A stretch of 64,000 bases of DNA from Clostridium sp. Cult3. Its GTDB lineage: Bacteria; Bacillota; Clostridia; Tissierellales; Tepidimicrobiaceae. The notes beneath the pieces were generated by a model. It ran no database searches and was not told where the DNA came from. It was given only the letters and a program-made list of their open reading frames with translations. Location: contig NZ_PPXY01000013.1 of NCBI RefSeq assembly GCF_021655115.1, forward strand, positions 1 to 64,000. The letters are read 5' to 3'. Every line of letters starts with the position of its first letter. Position 1 is the stretch's first letter. The translations under genes and the position numbers were made by a program. Shown here piece by piece: positions 18,175 to 28,013 of this stretch.

Positions 18175-19140
18175 ATGGTTGATTATTTAGATATAATAAG
18201 AATTATTCTTATTTCGTTTATTATAACCCTTATTTTAGGCCCTGTAATTATTCCTTTATTGAAAAGACATAAAATAGGTCAAAATGTTAGAGATGATGGT
18301 CCAGAAACCCATCTAGTTAAATCGGGTACTCCTACTATGGGTGGAATTATTATGTTGATTGCACTGTTGTTAACTACCATAACTTCAGGCATGCTAAATA
18401 AAGATATGTATATACTATTAATATCTACTTTTGGCTTTGGTATGATAGGATTTATTGATGACTATTTAAAAGTGGCTAATGAAAGATCCTTAGGTTTAAA
18501 ACCTTATCAAAAGCTTATAGGCCAAATAATATTAGCGGTGGTTTTAGCAATTTATCAATCTAATACATCTATGTTAGGCACAAAGGTAATAGTTCCTTTT
18601 TTAAGCAATAGATATTTAGACTTAGGGATACTATATGTGCCATTTATTGCTTTTGTAGTAGTAGGTACAGTTAATAGTGTTAATCTAACCGATGGTTTAG
18701 ACGGTTTAGCATCAGGAGTTACATTGATAGTATTATCCTTCTTTGGGTTAATTGCGCTTAATTGGGGAATGGATAGTATTTCCATTTTTTCTGCAGCATT
18801 AACTGGTGCTTGTCTAGGGTTTTTGATATATAATGCCTATCCTGCTAAGGTGTTTATGGGAGATACAGGTTCTATGGCCTTAGGCGGAGCGGTGGCAGCT
18901 ATAGCTATATTACTAAATTTACCTTTGATGATCCCCATAGCTGGTGGAATATACTTTATAGAAGCCTTGTCAGTAATAATACAAGTAAGTTCCTACAAAC
19001 TTACGGGGAAAAGAGTGTTTTTGATGAGCCCTCTTCACCATCATTTTGAGCAAAAAGGATGGGAAGAAACAAGGGTAGTAGTAGTTTTTTGGAGTATTAC
19101 TGTCATACTGTGTTTAATAGGTGTAGCGAGTTTAAACTAA
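18175..19140 (+). CDS. mraY: Phospho-MurNAc-pentapeptide transferase
   Basis: Integral membrane enzyme that attaches the pentapeptide precursor to undecaprenyl phosphate, forming lipid I. It has about ten membrane helices, the metal-binding FGFGMIGFIDDYLKV, NLTDGLDGLASG, and the histidine cluster MSPLHHHFEQKGW near the C-terminus. At 321 residues it is full length. Ribosome site GAGAGGAG precedes ATG 18175. Confidence 0.96.
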   Translation: MVDYLDIIRIILISFIITLILGPVIIPLLKRHKIGQNVRDDGPETHLVKSGTPTMGGIIMLIALLLTTITSGMLNKDMYILLISTFGFGMIGFIDDYLKVANERSLGLKPYQKLIGQIILAVVLAIYQSNTSMLGTKVIVPFLSNRYLDLGILYVPFIAFVVVGTVNSVNLTDGLDGLASGVTLIVLSFFGLIALNWGMDSISIFSAALTGACLGFLIYNAYPAKVFMGDTGSMALGGAVAAIAILLNLPLMIPIAGGIYFIEALSVIIQVSSYKLTGKRVFLMSPLHHHFEQKGWEETRVVVVFWSITVILCLIGVASLN

Positions 19141-19160
19141 GATGAAAGTCAGGTGTAATT

Positions 19161-20531
19161 ATGAATTTAAAGGATAAAAAAATACTTATACTAGGATTAG
19201 GGATTAGCGGAGTATCTACAGTTAAGGCTTTAGATAGATTGGGAGCTAGAATAACAATTAGCGATGTTAAGACTGAAGACGAGTTAAAGGAATATATAGA
19301 CCAGATTAGGGATATAGATGTGAAATATGTATTAGGAACTAATGATGTTTCCGTTGAAAATATAGATTTAATCGTCAAAAGTCCAGGAGTGCCTTCGGAT
19401 TTAAAGGTTTTCAAAGATGCTAATCTGAAAGGTATCCAGGTTGTTACGGACTTAGAATTAGCCTATAGGATTAATCCTAATGGTAACATTATTGCAATAA
19501 CTGGAACAAATGGAAAAACTACTACTACTACTTTAACAGGAGAGTACTTTAAAAAGGCTGGATATAATACCTATGTAATGGGAAACATCGGAGTAGGAGT
19601 ATTATGGAATATGGTTAATTCTAAAGCCAAGGATATATTTGTAATTGAAGCTAGTAGTTTTCAACTGCATAATACCTTTACTTTTAAACCGAAGATAAGT
19701 CTCATATTGAATATTACTCCTGATCACTTGAATTGGCATAAAACTTTGGAAAATTATATAGATTCGAAGAAAAAGATATTCATAAACCAAAGCAGTGAAG
19801 ATTATACTGTACTAAACTATGATGATTCGCTATTAAGGAGTATGGAAGGAGAAATAAACTCCAACTTGATATGGTTTAGTGTGAATAGTAAGCTTACTAG
19901 GGGAATATATATAGAAGATGGATATATTGTGATAGACGATGGAAATGAGATTCAAAGAGTTATTAAAACTGAAGAAGTAAGAATTCTAGGAAAGCACAAT
20001 TTAGAAAATGCCTTAGCTAGCGTAGCTATTGCTTGGATTATGGGGGTGGATACAGAAATTATACGTGAAGTTCTTAAGACTTTTCCTGGGGTGGAACACA
20101 GAATAGAATATGTAGATTCAATTGACAGAGTTCAATTTTTTAACGATTCTAAGGGGACAAATTCAGATGCTAGCATTAAAGCTATCGAAGCCGTAGACAG
20201 TCCTATAGTATTGATAGCTGGAGGTATGGATAAGGGGACTGAATTTGATGATTTTATTCTAGCCTTCAAGGAAAAGGTCAAAGCTTTGATACTATTAGGA
20301 GAGACAAAGGAGAAGATAAAGAAAACTGCTCTAAAACATGGTTTTGAGAATGTGTTTATGGTAAATGATATGGAAGAGGCAGTTAAGAAAAGCTTTCAAT
20401 TAGCTCAACAGGGGGATAATATACTACTTTCACCAGCATGTGCCAGCTGGGATATGTATAATAGCTTTGAGGATAGGGGAAATGATTTTAAAAAAGTAGT
20501 ATATAGATTGAAGGAGGAACAAAATGGCTAA
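19161..20531 (+). CDS. murD: UDP-MurNAc-L-alanine:D-glutamate ligase
   Basis: Adds D-glutamate to UDP-MurNAc-L-Ala in the cytoplasm. An N-terminal Rossmann-like ILGLGISGVSTVKAL is followed by the ATP loop ITGTNGKTTTTTLTG near residue 115, and by FNDSKGTNSDASIKAIE in the C-terminal domain. The length of 456 residues is typical. The ftsW start lies inside its last codons (20524), so they are coupled. Confidence 0.96.
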   Translation: MNLKDKKILILGLGISGVSTVKALDRLGARITISDVKTEDELKEYIDQIRDIDVKYVLGTNDVSVENIDLIVKSPGVPSDLKVFKDANLKGIQVVTDLELAYRINPNGNIIAITGTNGKTTTTTLTGEYFKKAGYNTYVMGNIGVGVLWNMVNSKAKDIFVIEASSFQLHNTFTFKPKISLILNITPDHLNWHKTLENYIDSKKKIFINQSSEDYTVLNYDDSLLRSMEGEINSNLIWFSVNSKLTRGIYIEDGYIVIDDGNEIQRVIKTEEVRILGKHNLENALASVAIAWIMGVDTEIIREVLKTFPGVEHRIEYVDSIDRVQFFNDSKGTNSDASIKAIEAVDSPIVLIAGGMDKGTEFDDFILAFKEKVKALILLGETKEKIKKTALKHGFENVFMVNDMEEAVKKSFQLAQQGDNILLSPACASWDMYNSFEDRGNDFKKVVYRLKEEQNG

Positions 20532-21642
20532 AAAGGTTAAAAAAAGAGCTCCTGATTTCACCTTGCTTTTAGCAACTTTACTCCTTGTGTTTGTTGGTAT
20601 AATTATGGTATTTAGCTCGTCCTGGCCAGAAGGGATAAAGACCTTTAACGATGGATACCATTTTCTAAAAAAACAGTTGATTGCAGCAGGGTTGGGATTA
20701 GTTGCATTGCTTTTTTTCATGAATTTTGATTATAGAAGACTAAAGAGAATGTCTTGGCTAATTTTCATAGTCTCTATACTCAGTGGGATATTAATATTTA
20801 CACCTTTAGGTGTTACTAGAAAGGGGGCAAGAAGGTGGATAAATCTAGGTTTTACCACATTTATGCCTTCGGATATAATAAAATTAGGATCTATCATCTT
20901 TTTAGCCGCCTTTTTAGCAAAGAAAAAGGAGAAAATAAAAGATTTTACAGAAGGATTAATTCCTGCCTTGGCTATTATCGGGGTTTCTTGTGGAATGATA
21001 TATTTTCAAAAGGATTTGTCTACTACGGTTACATTAGGCGCTACCCTAGTAAGTATGTTGTTTGTCGCAGGTATGAAGATGTCCCATATGTTTCTTTTGA
21101 TTATTATGGCGGGCTTAGGGTTGTTTAAGGCTATAACAGATGAGGAAAATAGATATAGAATGAAAAGGGTTACTAGCTTTTTAGATCCCTTTGCTGATAA
21201 AAGTGATACTGGATGGCAGGCGGTACAATCTCTATATGCCCTTGGTTCAGGAGGACTTTTTGGGTTAGGGCTAGGTAAGAGCAGGCAGAAATTCTTTTAT
21301 ATTCCTGAGCCTCACAATGATTTTATATTTGCAATAATTGGAGAGGAATTAGGTTTTTTAGGGGCTTTAACCGTTATTATGTTGTTTTTTTTACTAATTT
21401 GGAGAGGAATTAGAATTGCTTTAAATGTAGAGGACCTTTTTGGATGCTTACTTGCTACAGGTATAGTAGCTCTCATTACTATCCAATCTCTGATTCATAT
21501 TGCTGTTGTAACATCATCTATACCTCCAACGGGGATACCCTTACCTTTTGTAAGTTATGGAGGAACTTCATTAATATTGTATATGTCAGCTATTGGCATT
21601 CTATTAAATATATCACGACATGTAACTACGGATAGGAGTTGA
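20524..21642 (+). CDS. ftsW: Peptidoglycan glycosyltransferase FtsW (SEDS family)
   Basis: Polymerises lipid II at the septum together with a class B PBP. It has ten membrane helices in 372 residues and SEDS hallmarks: GARRWINLG, the QSLYALGSGGLFGLGLG stretch after the large loop, and the C-terminal IPLPFVSYGGTSLI. The position between murD and murG supports FtsW rather than RodA or SpoVE. The start overlaps murD by 8 bases with AAGGAGG upstream. SpoVE function is possible, since no second SEDS gene is in the window. Confidence 0.92.
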   Translation: MAKKVKKRAPDFTLLLATLLLVFVGIIMVFSSSWPEGIKTFNDGYHFLKKQLIAAGLGLVALLFFMNFDYRRLKRMSWLIFIVSILSGILIFTPLGVTRKGARRWINLGFTTFMPSDIIKLGSIIFLAAFLAKKKEKIKDFTEGLIPALAIIGVSCGMIYFQKDLSTTVTLGATLVSMLFVAGMKMSHMFLLIIMAGLGLFKAITDEENRYRMKRVTSFLDPFADKSDTGWQAVQSLYALGSGGLFGLGLGKSRQKFFYIPEPHNDFIFAIIGEELGFLGALTVIMLFFLLIWRGIRIALNVEDLFGCLLATGIVALITIQSLIHIAVVTSSIPPTGIPLPFVSYGGTSLILYMSAIGILLNISRHVTTDRS

Positions 21643-21646
21643 AATT

Positions 21647-22750
21647 ATGCGATATTTAATTACAGGTGGGGGAACTGGAGGACATATATATCCAGCTCTA
21701 GCCATAGCAAATGAAATAAAAAAAAGGCATAGAGATGCAAATATTCTATATGTTGGTACGGAAAAGGGCCTAGAGGCTGAGCTGGTACCTAGAGAAGGAT
21801 ATGATTTTAAAACCATAAGAGTTAAGGGCATGCCAAGGAAGATTAACAAGGAAGCTTTTGTAGCTATGAAGGAGTTGCTTTTAGGGCTTAGGGATGCAAA
21901 TAAAATTATAAAGGACTTCAATCCTGATGTGGTAATTGGTACTGGAGGATATGTGTGTGGGCCAGTAGTCTATAAGGCTAGCAAAAAAAATATTCCCACT
22001 TTAATCCATGAACAAAATGCATTTCCAGGGGTTACAAACAAAATTCTTTCAAGATATGTAGATAAAGTTTTGGTAACTTTTGAAGAGTCCATTAAGTATT
22101 TTAAATATCCAGACAGGGTAGTTGTTACTGGAAATCCAATACGAAAGAGCATTGTTGAAATTGATTTAGATAAAGCCTTTAAGGATTTAAAAATTGATCC
22201 TAATGTTCCCTTCATATTATCTTTTGGGGGAAGCGGTGGACAGAAAAAATTAAATGAAGCAATGTTTTATGTGATAAAGGAGAATATCTCCAATGGGAAT
22301 TTACAGATACTTCATATTACTGGTAAAAGGTTTTATGAGGATTTCACAAATAAATTAGAAGAGAACAATTTGATCTTAGGCAACAATATAAGGGTCGTGC
22401 CCTATTTCTACGATATGCCAAAGGCTATTAATGTTGCTGATTTGGTAGTAACCTCGGCTGGTGCTATAACCTTAGCTGAAATCTCTGCCGTTGGCATTCC
22501 TAGTATATTGATACCAAAGGGTTATACAGCAGAAAATCATCAGGAATATAATGCTAGGGCATTTGAGAAAAAAGGTGCATCACTTGTAATATTGGAGAAG
22601 GATTTAACCGGAGAAAAGTTAAACGAAATGATTAGTAGTGTTATTAAAGATGAAAAAGCTTTGGTGGATATGTGTAAAAACAGTAAACAAATAGGGAGAA
22701 TAGATGCAGTAGATAAAATTGTAGATATTATAGATGAACTTATTGTATAG
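21647..22750 (+). CDS. murG: MurG N-acetylglucosaminyltransferase
   Basis: Converts lipid I to lipid II at the inner membrane face. It contains the N-terminal glycine-rich GGGTGGHIYPALAIA (residues 7-21), the second-domain GGSGGQKKLN, and the UDP-GlcNAc pocket TSAGAITLAEISAVGIPSI. The length is 367 residues. A four-base gap after ftsW keeps it in the same transcript. Confidence 0.96.
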   Translation: MRYLITGGGTGGHIYPALAIANEIKKRHRDANILYVGTEKGLEAELVPREGYDFKTIRVKGMPRKINKEAFVAMKELLLGLRDANKIIKDFNPDVVIGTGGYVCGPVVYKASKKNIPTLIHEQNAFPGVTNKILSRYVDKVLVTFEESIKYFKYPDRVVVTGNPIRKSIVEIDLDKAFKDLKIDPNVPFILSFGGSGGQKKLNEAMFYVIKENISNGNLQILHITGKRFYEDFTNKLEENNLILGNNIRVVPYFYDMPKAINVADLVVTSAGAITLAEISAVGIPSILIPKGYTAENHQEYNARAFEKKGASLVILEKDLTGEKLNEMISSVIKDEKALVDMCKNSKQIGRIDAVDKIVDIIDELIV

Positions 22751-22824
22751 TTAGTTATCACACTTCCAATACATATGCATAATATGGTGATATACTTAAG
22801 CTTTGGCATATTGGAGGTGCGATA

Positions 22825-24075
22825 ATGGAAAAAATAATTGTTTATGGCGGCAATAGATTGACAGGTGAGGTAAGCGTATCTGGTGCAAAAAATGCAATTT
22901 TACCTATACTAGCTGCTACTGTTATTGGAGGCAATGAAAGCACTATTTTTAATGTTCCAGATCTTCGTGATGTAGAAGTTATGGAAAAGATACTTTTAGC
23001 CCTTGGCTGTAATATAAAGCGTATGGACAATATGATGTGGATTGATTCTAAACCATTGGACCAAATAAAGATTCCCGATGAATTGGCAAGGGAAATGCGA
23101 TCTTCCATAATTCTTATGGGAGCAATGCTATCTCGATGTGGTGAAGTAATTATAAGCTATCCTGGGGGATGCGAAATTGGGCCTAGACCTATCGATCTAC
23201 ATTTAAAGTCATTAAGGGAGTTAGGAGCAGAAATAGAGGAATCCCATGGTTTTATACACTGTAAAACAAAGGGATTGAAGGGAGCAGAAATACAGTTAGA
23301 TTATCCTAGTGTAGGAGCAACGGAGAATATCATATTAGCTGCTGTAAAAGCTAAAGGTATTACTACAATTAGAAATGCTGCTAGAGAACCAGAGATAGTA
23401 GATTTACAAAACTATTTAAATAGAGCTGGTGCTAAGATTAGTGGAGCAGGCACAAGTATTGTTATTATCGAAGGAGTAGATAAACTGAGGGGTGTAACCC
23501 ACAATACCATGCCAGATAGAATAGTGGCTGGGACCTATATGGTAGCTTCAGCTATAACTCAAGGAGAAGTTATACTAAAAAATGTAATAATAGACCATTT
23601 GCAAGCTATAATTGCAAAGTTAAGAGAGGCAGGATGTTTAATATATAATGATGAAAATTCATTGAAGATAATAGGACCAGAAAGGATAAATTCCATAGAG
23701 ATGATACAAACTTTACCCTATCCAGGTTTTCCAACGGATATGCAGGCTCAAATTATGGCATTGTTAAGCATAGCCAATGGTACTAGTATAATATCGGAGA
23801 CAGTGTTTGAAAATAGATTCAAACATGCAGAAGAACTTATGAGGATGGGAGCTAATATTAAAACCTTTGGGAAAGTTGCAATTATTAAGGGAGTGAAAGA
23901 CCTGACAGGGGCGAAGACTGCTGCTAAAGATTTGCGTGGTGGAGCCTGTCTTGTATTAGCAGGACTAGCTGCAAAAGGGAGAACTGAAATAGAAAATGTC
24001 TATCATATTGAAAGAGGGTATGAAGATTTTCATAAGATACTTAGAGGATTAGGTGCCAATATTGATATGGTATAG
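22825..24075 (+). CDS. murA: UDP-N-acetylglucosamine 1-carboxyvinyltransferase
   Basis: First committed step of peptidoglycan synthesis, adding enolpyruvate from PEP to UDP-GlcNAc. The catalytic Cys116 is present in SYPGGCEIGPRPIDLHL, so fosfomycin sensitivity is expected. GAKNAILPILAA lies at residues 20-31. It is 416 residues. murB and murC, which would follow in many genomes, are absent; divIB comes next after a short hairpin. Confidence 0.95.
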   Translation: MEKIIVYGGNRLTGEVSVSGAKNAILPILAATVIGGNESTIFNVPDLRDVEVMEKILLALGCNIKRMDNMMWIDSKPLDQIKIPDELAREMRSSIILMGAMLSRCGEVIISYPGGCEIGPRPIDLHLKSLRELGAEIEESHGFIHCKTKGLKGAEIQLDYPSVGATENIILAAVKAKGITTIRNAAREPEIVDLQNYLNRAGAKISGAGTSIVIIEGVDKLRGVTHNTMPDRIVAGTYMVASAITQGEVILKNVIIDHLQAIIAKLREAGCLIYNDENSLKIIGPERINSIEMIQTLPYPGFPTDMQAQIMALLSIANGTSIISETVFENRFKHAEELMRMGANIKTFGKVAIIKGVKDLTGAKTAAKDLRGGACLVLAGLAAKGRTEIENVYHIERGYEDFHKILRGLGANIDMV

Positions 24076-24078
24076 AGG

Positions 24079-24097
24079 AGCAGCATTCGCTGCTTTT
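24079..24097 (+). terminator. Short hairpin after murA
   Basis: AGCAGC, loop ATTC, GCTGCT and a short run of T. The T run is only four bases, so it is a weak or partial terminator between murA and divIB. Confidence 0.45.
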
Positions 24098-24132
24098 AAA
24101 ATGTAGGACAAGCAAGTAGGCGGTGTTAACCA

Positions 24133-24882
24133 GTGAAAAAGAACAGTAAACACAGAAAAAACATAAGAAGAAAAAGGGTTTTAAAATTTCTATTGTTGAT
24201 TTTAATCCTTACCCTTATATACTTGTTTGCCTTTAAAACTAATTTTTTTCACATAGATAGTATTAAAATAATGGGTAATGATAAGATGAGTTACGATGAA
24301 ATACTTAAGGCATCAACTTATATAAAGGGAGAAAATATATTCAATATTAGTAAGAAAAAAGGACAAAATAGTTTGGAAAAGTTACCCTATATAAAAAAAG
24401 CAGAAGTTAAGAGAAGATTACCAAGAAGTATAATTATTCAGATTGTAGAACGGGAGGAAGTGGCAATCATACCCTATATTGGTGCTTTTGTATATATAGA
24501 CGAAGAAGGATATATATTATCTATAGATGAGAACAAAGGGGAGGTTGAATTACCCCAGATTTTTGGTATTGAGTTAATAGATGTTATACCTGGAGAAAAG
24601 CTTTTTAGTGGGGATGGTAAGGAGGCTTATAGAGAGTTTATCGCATTTAGCAAAGAAAAGGGATTACTACCATTGATGAAATATATCAACTTTTCCGATA
24701 ATAATAATACAATGATTGAGTTAATAGATGGTATTAAGGTTGCCTTTGGACCCTTAGATAATGTAAAATATAAATTAAGCTTCCTATCTAAGATTCTTGA
24801 AGATATGGATAATAAAGAAATCCATGCAAAGCAAATTTTATTAAATAAAGGGGACAATCCAATTGTAGTGACAGACGATTAA
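24133..24882 (+). CDS. divIB: Cell division protein DivIB/FtsQ
   Basis: Bitopic division protein that joins FtsL and DivIC. It has a very basic cytoplasmic N-terminus (KKNSKHRKNIRRKRVL), one membrane helix at about residues 17-36, then a POTRA domain starting at FFHIDSIKIMGNDKMS and a beta domain ending near ILLNKGDNPIV. GTG at 24133 has AGGCGGTG 7 bases upstream. At 249 residues it has the normal size. Confidence 0.9.
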   Translation: MKKNSKHRKNIRRKRVLKFLLLILILTLIYLFAFKTNFFHIDSIKIMGNDKMSYDEILKASTYIKGENIFNISKKKGQNSLEKLPYIKKAEVKRRLPRSIIIQIVEREEVAIIPYIGAFVYIDEEGYILSIDENKGEVELPQIFGIELIDVIPGEKLFSGDGKEAYREFIAFSKEKGLLPLMKYINFSDNNNTMIELIDGIKVAFGPLDNVKYKLSFLSKILEDMDNKEIHAKQILLNKGDNPIVVTDD

Positions 24883-24895
24883 TAGGGGGAATTAT

Positions 24896-25624
24896 ATGAA
24901 AAAATCAAATGGTAGATTAGCAATTACTATGGTTTCCTTATTTTTAGGCATTATATTGGCTATACAATTTAAAACTGTAAACAAGACTGTGGGAGAAGGA
25001 GTACTTCCTACCCAAAGGGCACAGCAACTAGCTTTAGAACTGAAAAAAGCTCAAGAGGCTAGGGATGCAGCAGTAAAAGCATTAGATGAAGCTGAGGAGA
25101 AGATAAAATTATATGAAAAAGGTGAGGCTGACAATAATGTCTATGCTGAAAACTTGTATAAGGATTTGGAAAAGTATAGGATGTTAGCAGGATATGTAGA
25201 CCTAGAAGGTCCTGGAATAGTCTTGGAGGTTCATGATCCACCTGCTGATGTACAATTTGGTATAGAGTATAGCATTGCAGATGATTTAGATTTGATTCTT
25301 CAAGCTATTAGTGTTTTAAATGCAGCTGAAGCAGAGGCTATTTCTATTAACGACCAGAGGTATACTGCTTTTACTGAAATAGAAAAGGCAGGAGACCATA
25401 TTGAGATAAATGGCGTATCCATAGGAGCACCTATTGTAATAAAGGCTATTGGTAATCCCGAGACATTAGAGTCTGCTTTAGCTATTAAAAGAGGGATTGT
25501 ATGGACTTTAGAATATTATGATTACAATGTACATTTAACACAAGAAAAAAATGTACAGATACCAAAGTATAGAAAACTAAAAGAGTTTATCTATTCAAAG
25601 CCAGTTGAACAGGAGGCAAATTAA
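24896..25624 (+). CDS. DUF881 family membrane-anchored protein, copy 1
   Basis: An N-terminal membrane anchor (ITMVSLFLGIILAIQF) is followed by a coiled coil of about 60 residues and a globular DUF881 domain with LEGPGIVLEVHDP and INDQRYTAFTEI. This family (YlxW/YlxX in Bacillus) lies between divIB and ftsZ in many Firmicutes; its function is unknown but the location points to division or sporulation septation. The next gene is a paralogue with the same length (242 residues) and the same domain order. Confidence 0.85.
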   Translation: MKKSNGRLAITMVSLFLGIILAIQFKTVNKTVGEGVLPTQRAQQLALELKKAQEARDAAVKALDEAEEKIKLYEKGEADNNVYAENLYKDLEKYRMLAGYVDLEGPGIVLEVHDPPADVQFGIEYSIADDLDLILQAISVLNAAEAEAISINDQRYTAFTEIEKAGDHIEINGVSIGAPIVIKAIGNPETLESALAIKRGIVWTLEYYDYNVHLTQEKNVQIPKYRKLKEFIYSKPVEQEAN

Positions 25625-25639
25625 ATTTGGGGGATAAAT

Positions 25640-26368
25640 ATGAACAATACAAAAAAACCTAATATTACCATATTGATTTTCTCTGTTTTACTAGGTGTTT
25701 TTATGGCAGGTCAATTTAAACAAAATATACCTACTATTGCTCCTGTTACTTTGAAATCTATTCAGGTCACTAAAAATGATATAAATACAGTTAACAAGGA
25801 GATTGAAGATTTGAATAAATTGATTGCAGAGAAGGAGGGGCAGTTAAAGATACTAGAAAGCATTGCTAGTGGGGATGAAAATATTATTGATATTTTAAAT
25901 GCAGAGCTTGAGAAAAACAAAAACATTGCTGGTTTTCAGGAAGTAGAAGGTCCTGGAATCGTCATTATAATGCAGGATAATATGGCAGAAGGCGCTTTTG
26001 GAGAAGAATATGAGTTAGATATTATTCACGATATAGATGTGTTAAGAATTATCAACGACTTAAGAGGCGCTGGGGCTGAAGCAATAAGTGTAAATGGTCA
26101 GAGGGTCTTGTCTATATCGGAGATAAAATGTGGCGGTCCTATCATCAGAGTAAACGGGAAAAGTTTGGGAACTCCCTTTGTAATCAAAGCTATAGGGGAT
26201 CCAAAGCTTTTGATGGCAGCTATAAATGCTCCTAATACCTATGCCTATGCATTGAAACACATAGATCAAATCTTTATAGAATCGACCACAGAAGATAGCA
26301 TTATAATTCCAGCATATATTGGAAGATTCAATTTCAAATATGCTAAACCATTAAGAGAAGGTGATTAA
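25640..26368 (+). CDS. DUF881 family membrane-anchored protein, copy 2
   Basis: Second DUF881 protein, 242 residues: membrane anchor ITILIFSVLLGVFMAGQF, coiled coil (INTVNKEIEDLNKLIAEKEGQL), and a globular domain with VEGPGIVIIMQDN and VNGQRVLSISEI. It aligns along its full length with the preceding protein, so the pair arose by tandem duplication and may form a heteromer. The start has a GGGGG ribosome site. Confidence 0.85.
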   Translation: MNNTKKPNITILIFSVLLGVFMAGQFKQNIPTIAPVTLKSIQVTKNDINTVNKEIEDLNKLIAEKEGQLKILESIASGDENIIDILNAELEKNKNIAGFQEVEGPGIVIIMQDNMAEGAFGEEYELDIIHDIDVLRIINDLRGAGAEAISVNGQRVLSISEIKCGGPIIRVNGKSLGTPFVIKAIGDPKLLMAAINAPNTYAYALKHIDQIFIESTTEDSIIIPAYIGRFNFKYAKPLREGD

Positions 26369-26369
26369 T

Positions 26370-26720
26370 ATGTTTTTTGCTTTAATAGGTATAACCATTG
26401 GATTGGTAATTGGTCTTATGTTACCCTACACATATAATACAGCTTATTCTTTATATATTTCAGTAGCTATATTAGCTTGTTTAGACTCGGTTTTCGGTGG
26501 GATAAAGGCAAATTTAGAGAAAAAATTTGATACTGGAATATTTATATCCGGATTTTTTGGAAATGCTGTATTAGCTGCCTTTTTAGCATACATCGGCGAT
26601 AGGCTTGGAGTTCCTTTATATTATGCAGCCATATTTACCTTTGGAGGAAGGCTTTTCGAGAACTTTGCTAGCATTAGAAGAATTCTATTAAATAGACATA
26701 AGTCGAAAAATAATGAATAA
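26370..26720 (+). CDS. sbp: Small basic protein family (DUF1290)
   Basis: A 116-residue membrane protein with three hydrophobic helices and the conserved centre ACLDSVFGGIKANLEKKFDTG. It is the Sbp family found directly before ftsA/ftsZ in Bacillus and clostridia; function unknown. I chose ATG 26370, with AAGGTGA as ribosome site, over GTG 26361. It follows the second DUF881 gene by one base. Confidence 0.85.
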   Translation: MFFALIGITIGLVIGLMLPYTYNTAYSLYISVAILACLDSVFGGIKANLEKKFDTGIFISGFFGNAVLAAFLAYIGDRLGVPLYYAAIFTFGGRLFENFASIRRILLNRHKSKNNE

Positions 26721-26838
26721 CCATTTAAATTGGCATTCTTTTAGGGTACAATTAATATATTATACCATTATTATCTTTAGTAAAAAATATTTAGGTTCAA
26801 TAGTAGCTTTTTAACTAATAGAGAAGGGGGTTAAAATT

Positions 26839-27909
26839 GTGTTTGATTTTGATGTTGAAGTTGAAGAGTTTGCTAGAATAAAAGTTATTGGGGTTGGCGG
26901 TGGCGGTAACAATGCAGTTAACAGGATGATTGAATGTGGAGTTAGGGGAATAGACTTTATTGCACTTAACACGGATAGACAAGCTTTATATTCATCAAGA
27001 GCAGAACATAAATTGCAGATTGGAGAAAAGCTAACTAAGGGACTAGGCGCTGGTGCAAATCCAGAAATTGGCATGAAGGCAGCTGAGGAAAATAGAAATG
27101 AAATCGTTGAAGCATTAAAAGGTGCAGACATGGTGTTTATTACTGCAGGTATGGGGGGAGGAACAGGTACTGGTGCAGCCCCAATAGTTGCTGAAGCTGC
27201 TAAGGAACTGGGAATACTAACTGTAGGAGTTGTAACTAAACCTTTTACCTTTGAAGGTAGGAGAAGGGCTATTCATGCAGAAAAGGGCATAGAAGAGCTT
27301 AAAGCAAAGGTTGATACATTAGTAACTATACCAAATGATAGATTGTTGCAAGTAGCAGAGAAGAAAACCACCATGGTAGAAGCCTTTGCTATGGCAGATG
27401 AAGTACTTAAACAGGGAATACAAGGGATTTCAGATTTAATAGCTGTTCCTAACCTAATCAACTTAGACTTTGCTGATGTTAAAACCATTATGTATAACCA
27501 GGGTATTGCCCATATGGGAATAGGTAAAGCTTCTGGTGAAAATAGGGCAGTAGACGCTGCAAAACAGGCAATTAAGAGTCCCCTGCTGGAAACTTCTATC
27601 GATGGAGCGAAAGCTGTATTGCTGAATATTACAGGTGGTGGAGATTTAGGATTATTTGAGGTAAATGAAGCAGCAGATTTAATAAGACAATCTGTAGACC
27701 AGGATGCAAACATCATATTTGGTGCAGGTATAGATGAATCCTTAAAAGAAGAAATAAAAATAACTGTAATTGCAACAGGTTTCGATTCAGAAAGAGCATT
27801 AAGGAAAACTAGGCTAACAGAATCAATAACAGAAGAAGAAAGCGCTGCTACAAGCCAGTTTGACTTAGATAACTTGGATATTCCTACTTTCCTGAGAAAA
27901 AAAGATTAA
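26839..27909 (+). CDS. ftsZ: Cell division GTPase FtsZ
   Basis: Tubulin-like GTPase that forms the division ring. The GTP-binding signature GGGTGTG is at residues 107-113, with [12 protein letters not shown] near 19-30, and the C-terminal [10 protein letters not shown] is the peptide that binds FtsA, SepF and other partners. The protein is 356 residues, and the linker before that peptide is very short (about 25 residues). GTG 26839 follows GAAGGGGG. ftsA, often just upstream, is absent, so SepF or an FtsA encoded elsewhere would be the anchor. Confidence 0.97.
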   Translation: MFDFDVEVEEFARIKVIGVGGGGNNAVNRMIECGVRGIDFIALNTDRQALYSSRAEHKLQIGEKLTKGLGAGANPEIGMKAAEENRNEIVEALKGADMVFITAGMGGGTGTGAAPIVAEAAKELGILTVGVVTKPFTFEGRRRAIHAEKGIEELKAKVDTLVTIPNDRLLQVAEKKTTMVEAFAMADEVLKQGIQGISDLIAVPNLINLDFADVKTIMYNQGIAHMGIGKASGENRAVDAAKQAIKSPLLETSIDGAKAVLLNITGGGDLGLFEVNEAADLIRQSVDQDANIIFGAGIDESLKEEIKITVIATGFDSERALRKTRLTESITEEESAATSQFDLDNLDIPTFLRKKD

Positions 27910-27932
27910 TATGAATTATAAAGCTTATTGTC

Positions 27933-27969
27933 AAAAAACGTTTCTCAAAATTGAGATACGTTTTTTTTA
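27933..27969 (+). terminator. Terminator of ftsZ
   Basis: A 16-bp stem with one mismatch (27933-27948 with 27951-27966) is followed by eight T. It closes the dcw cluster. Confidence 0.9.
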
Positions 27970-27980
27970 TTGCATAAATA

Positions 27981-28013
27981 GTGACAAATTTTTACTTGTA
28001 TATTATGTATAAT
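27981..28013 (+). promoter_or_regulatory. spoIIGA-sigE promoter with long spacer
   Basis: TATAAT at 28008-28013 has a -35-like GTGACA at 27981-27986, a 21-base spacer. The Bacillus spoIIG promoter is known for a similar over-long spacer (22 bases) that needs Spo0A~P. TGACAAA at 27982-27988 matches 5 of 7 bases of the reverse 0A box TGTCGAA. Confidence 0.45.

Noticed and set aside
22741-22824. Promoter before murA based on TATACT at 22791-22796.
   Set aside because: No acceptable -35 at 16-18 bases, so it was not listed as a feature.
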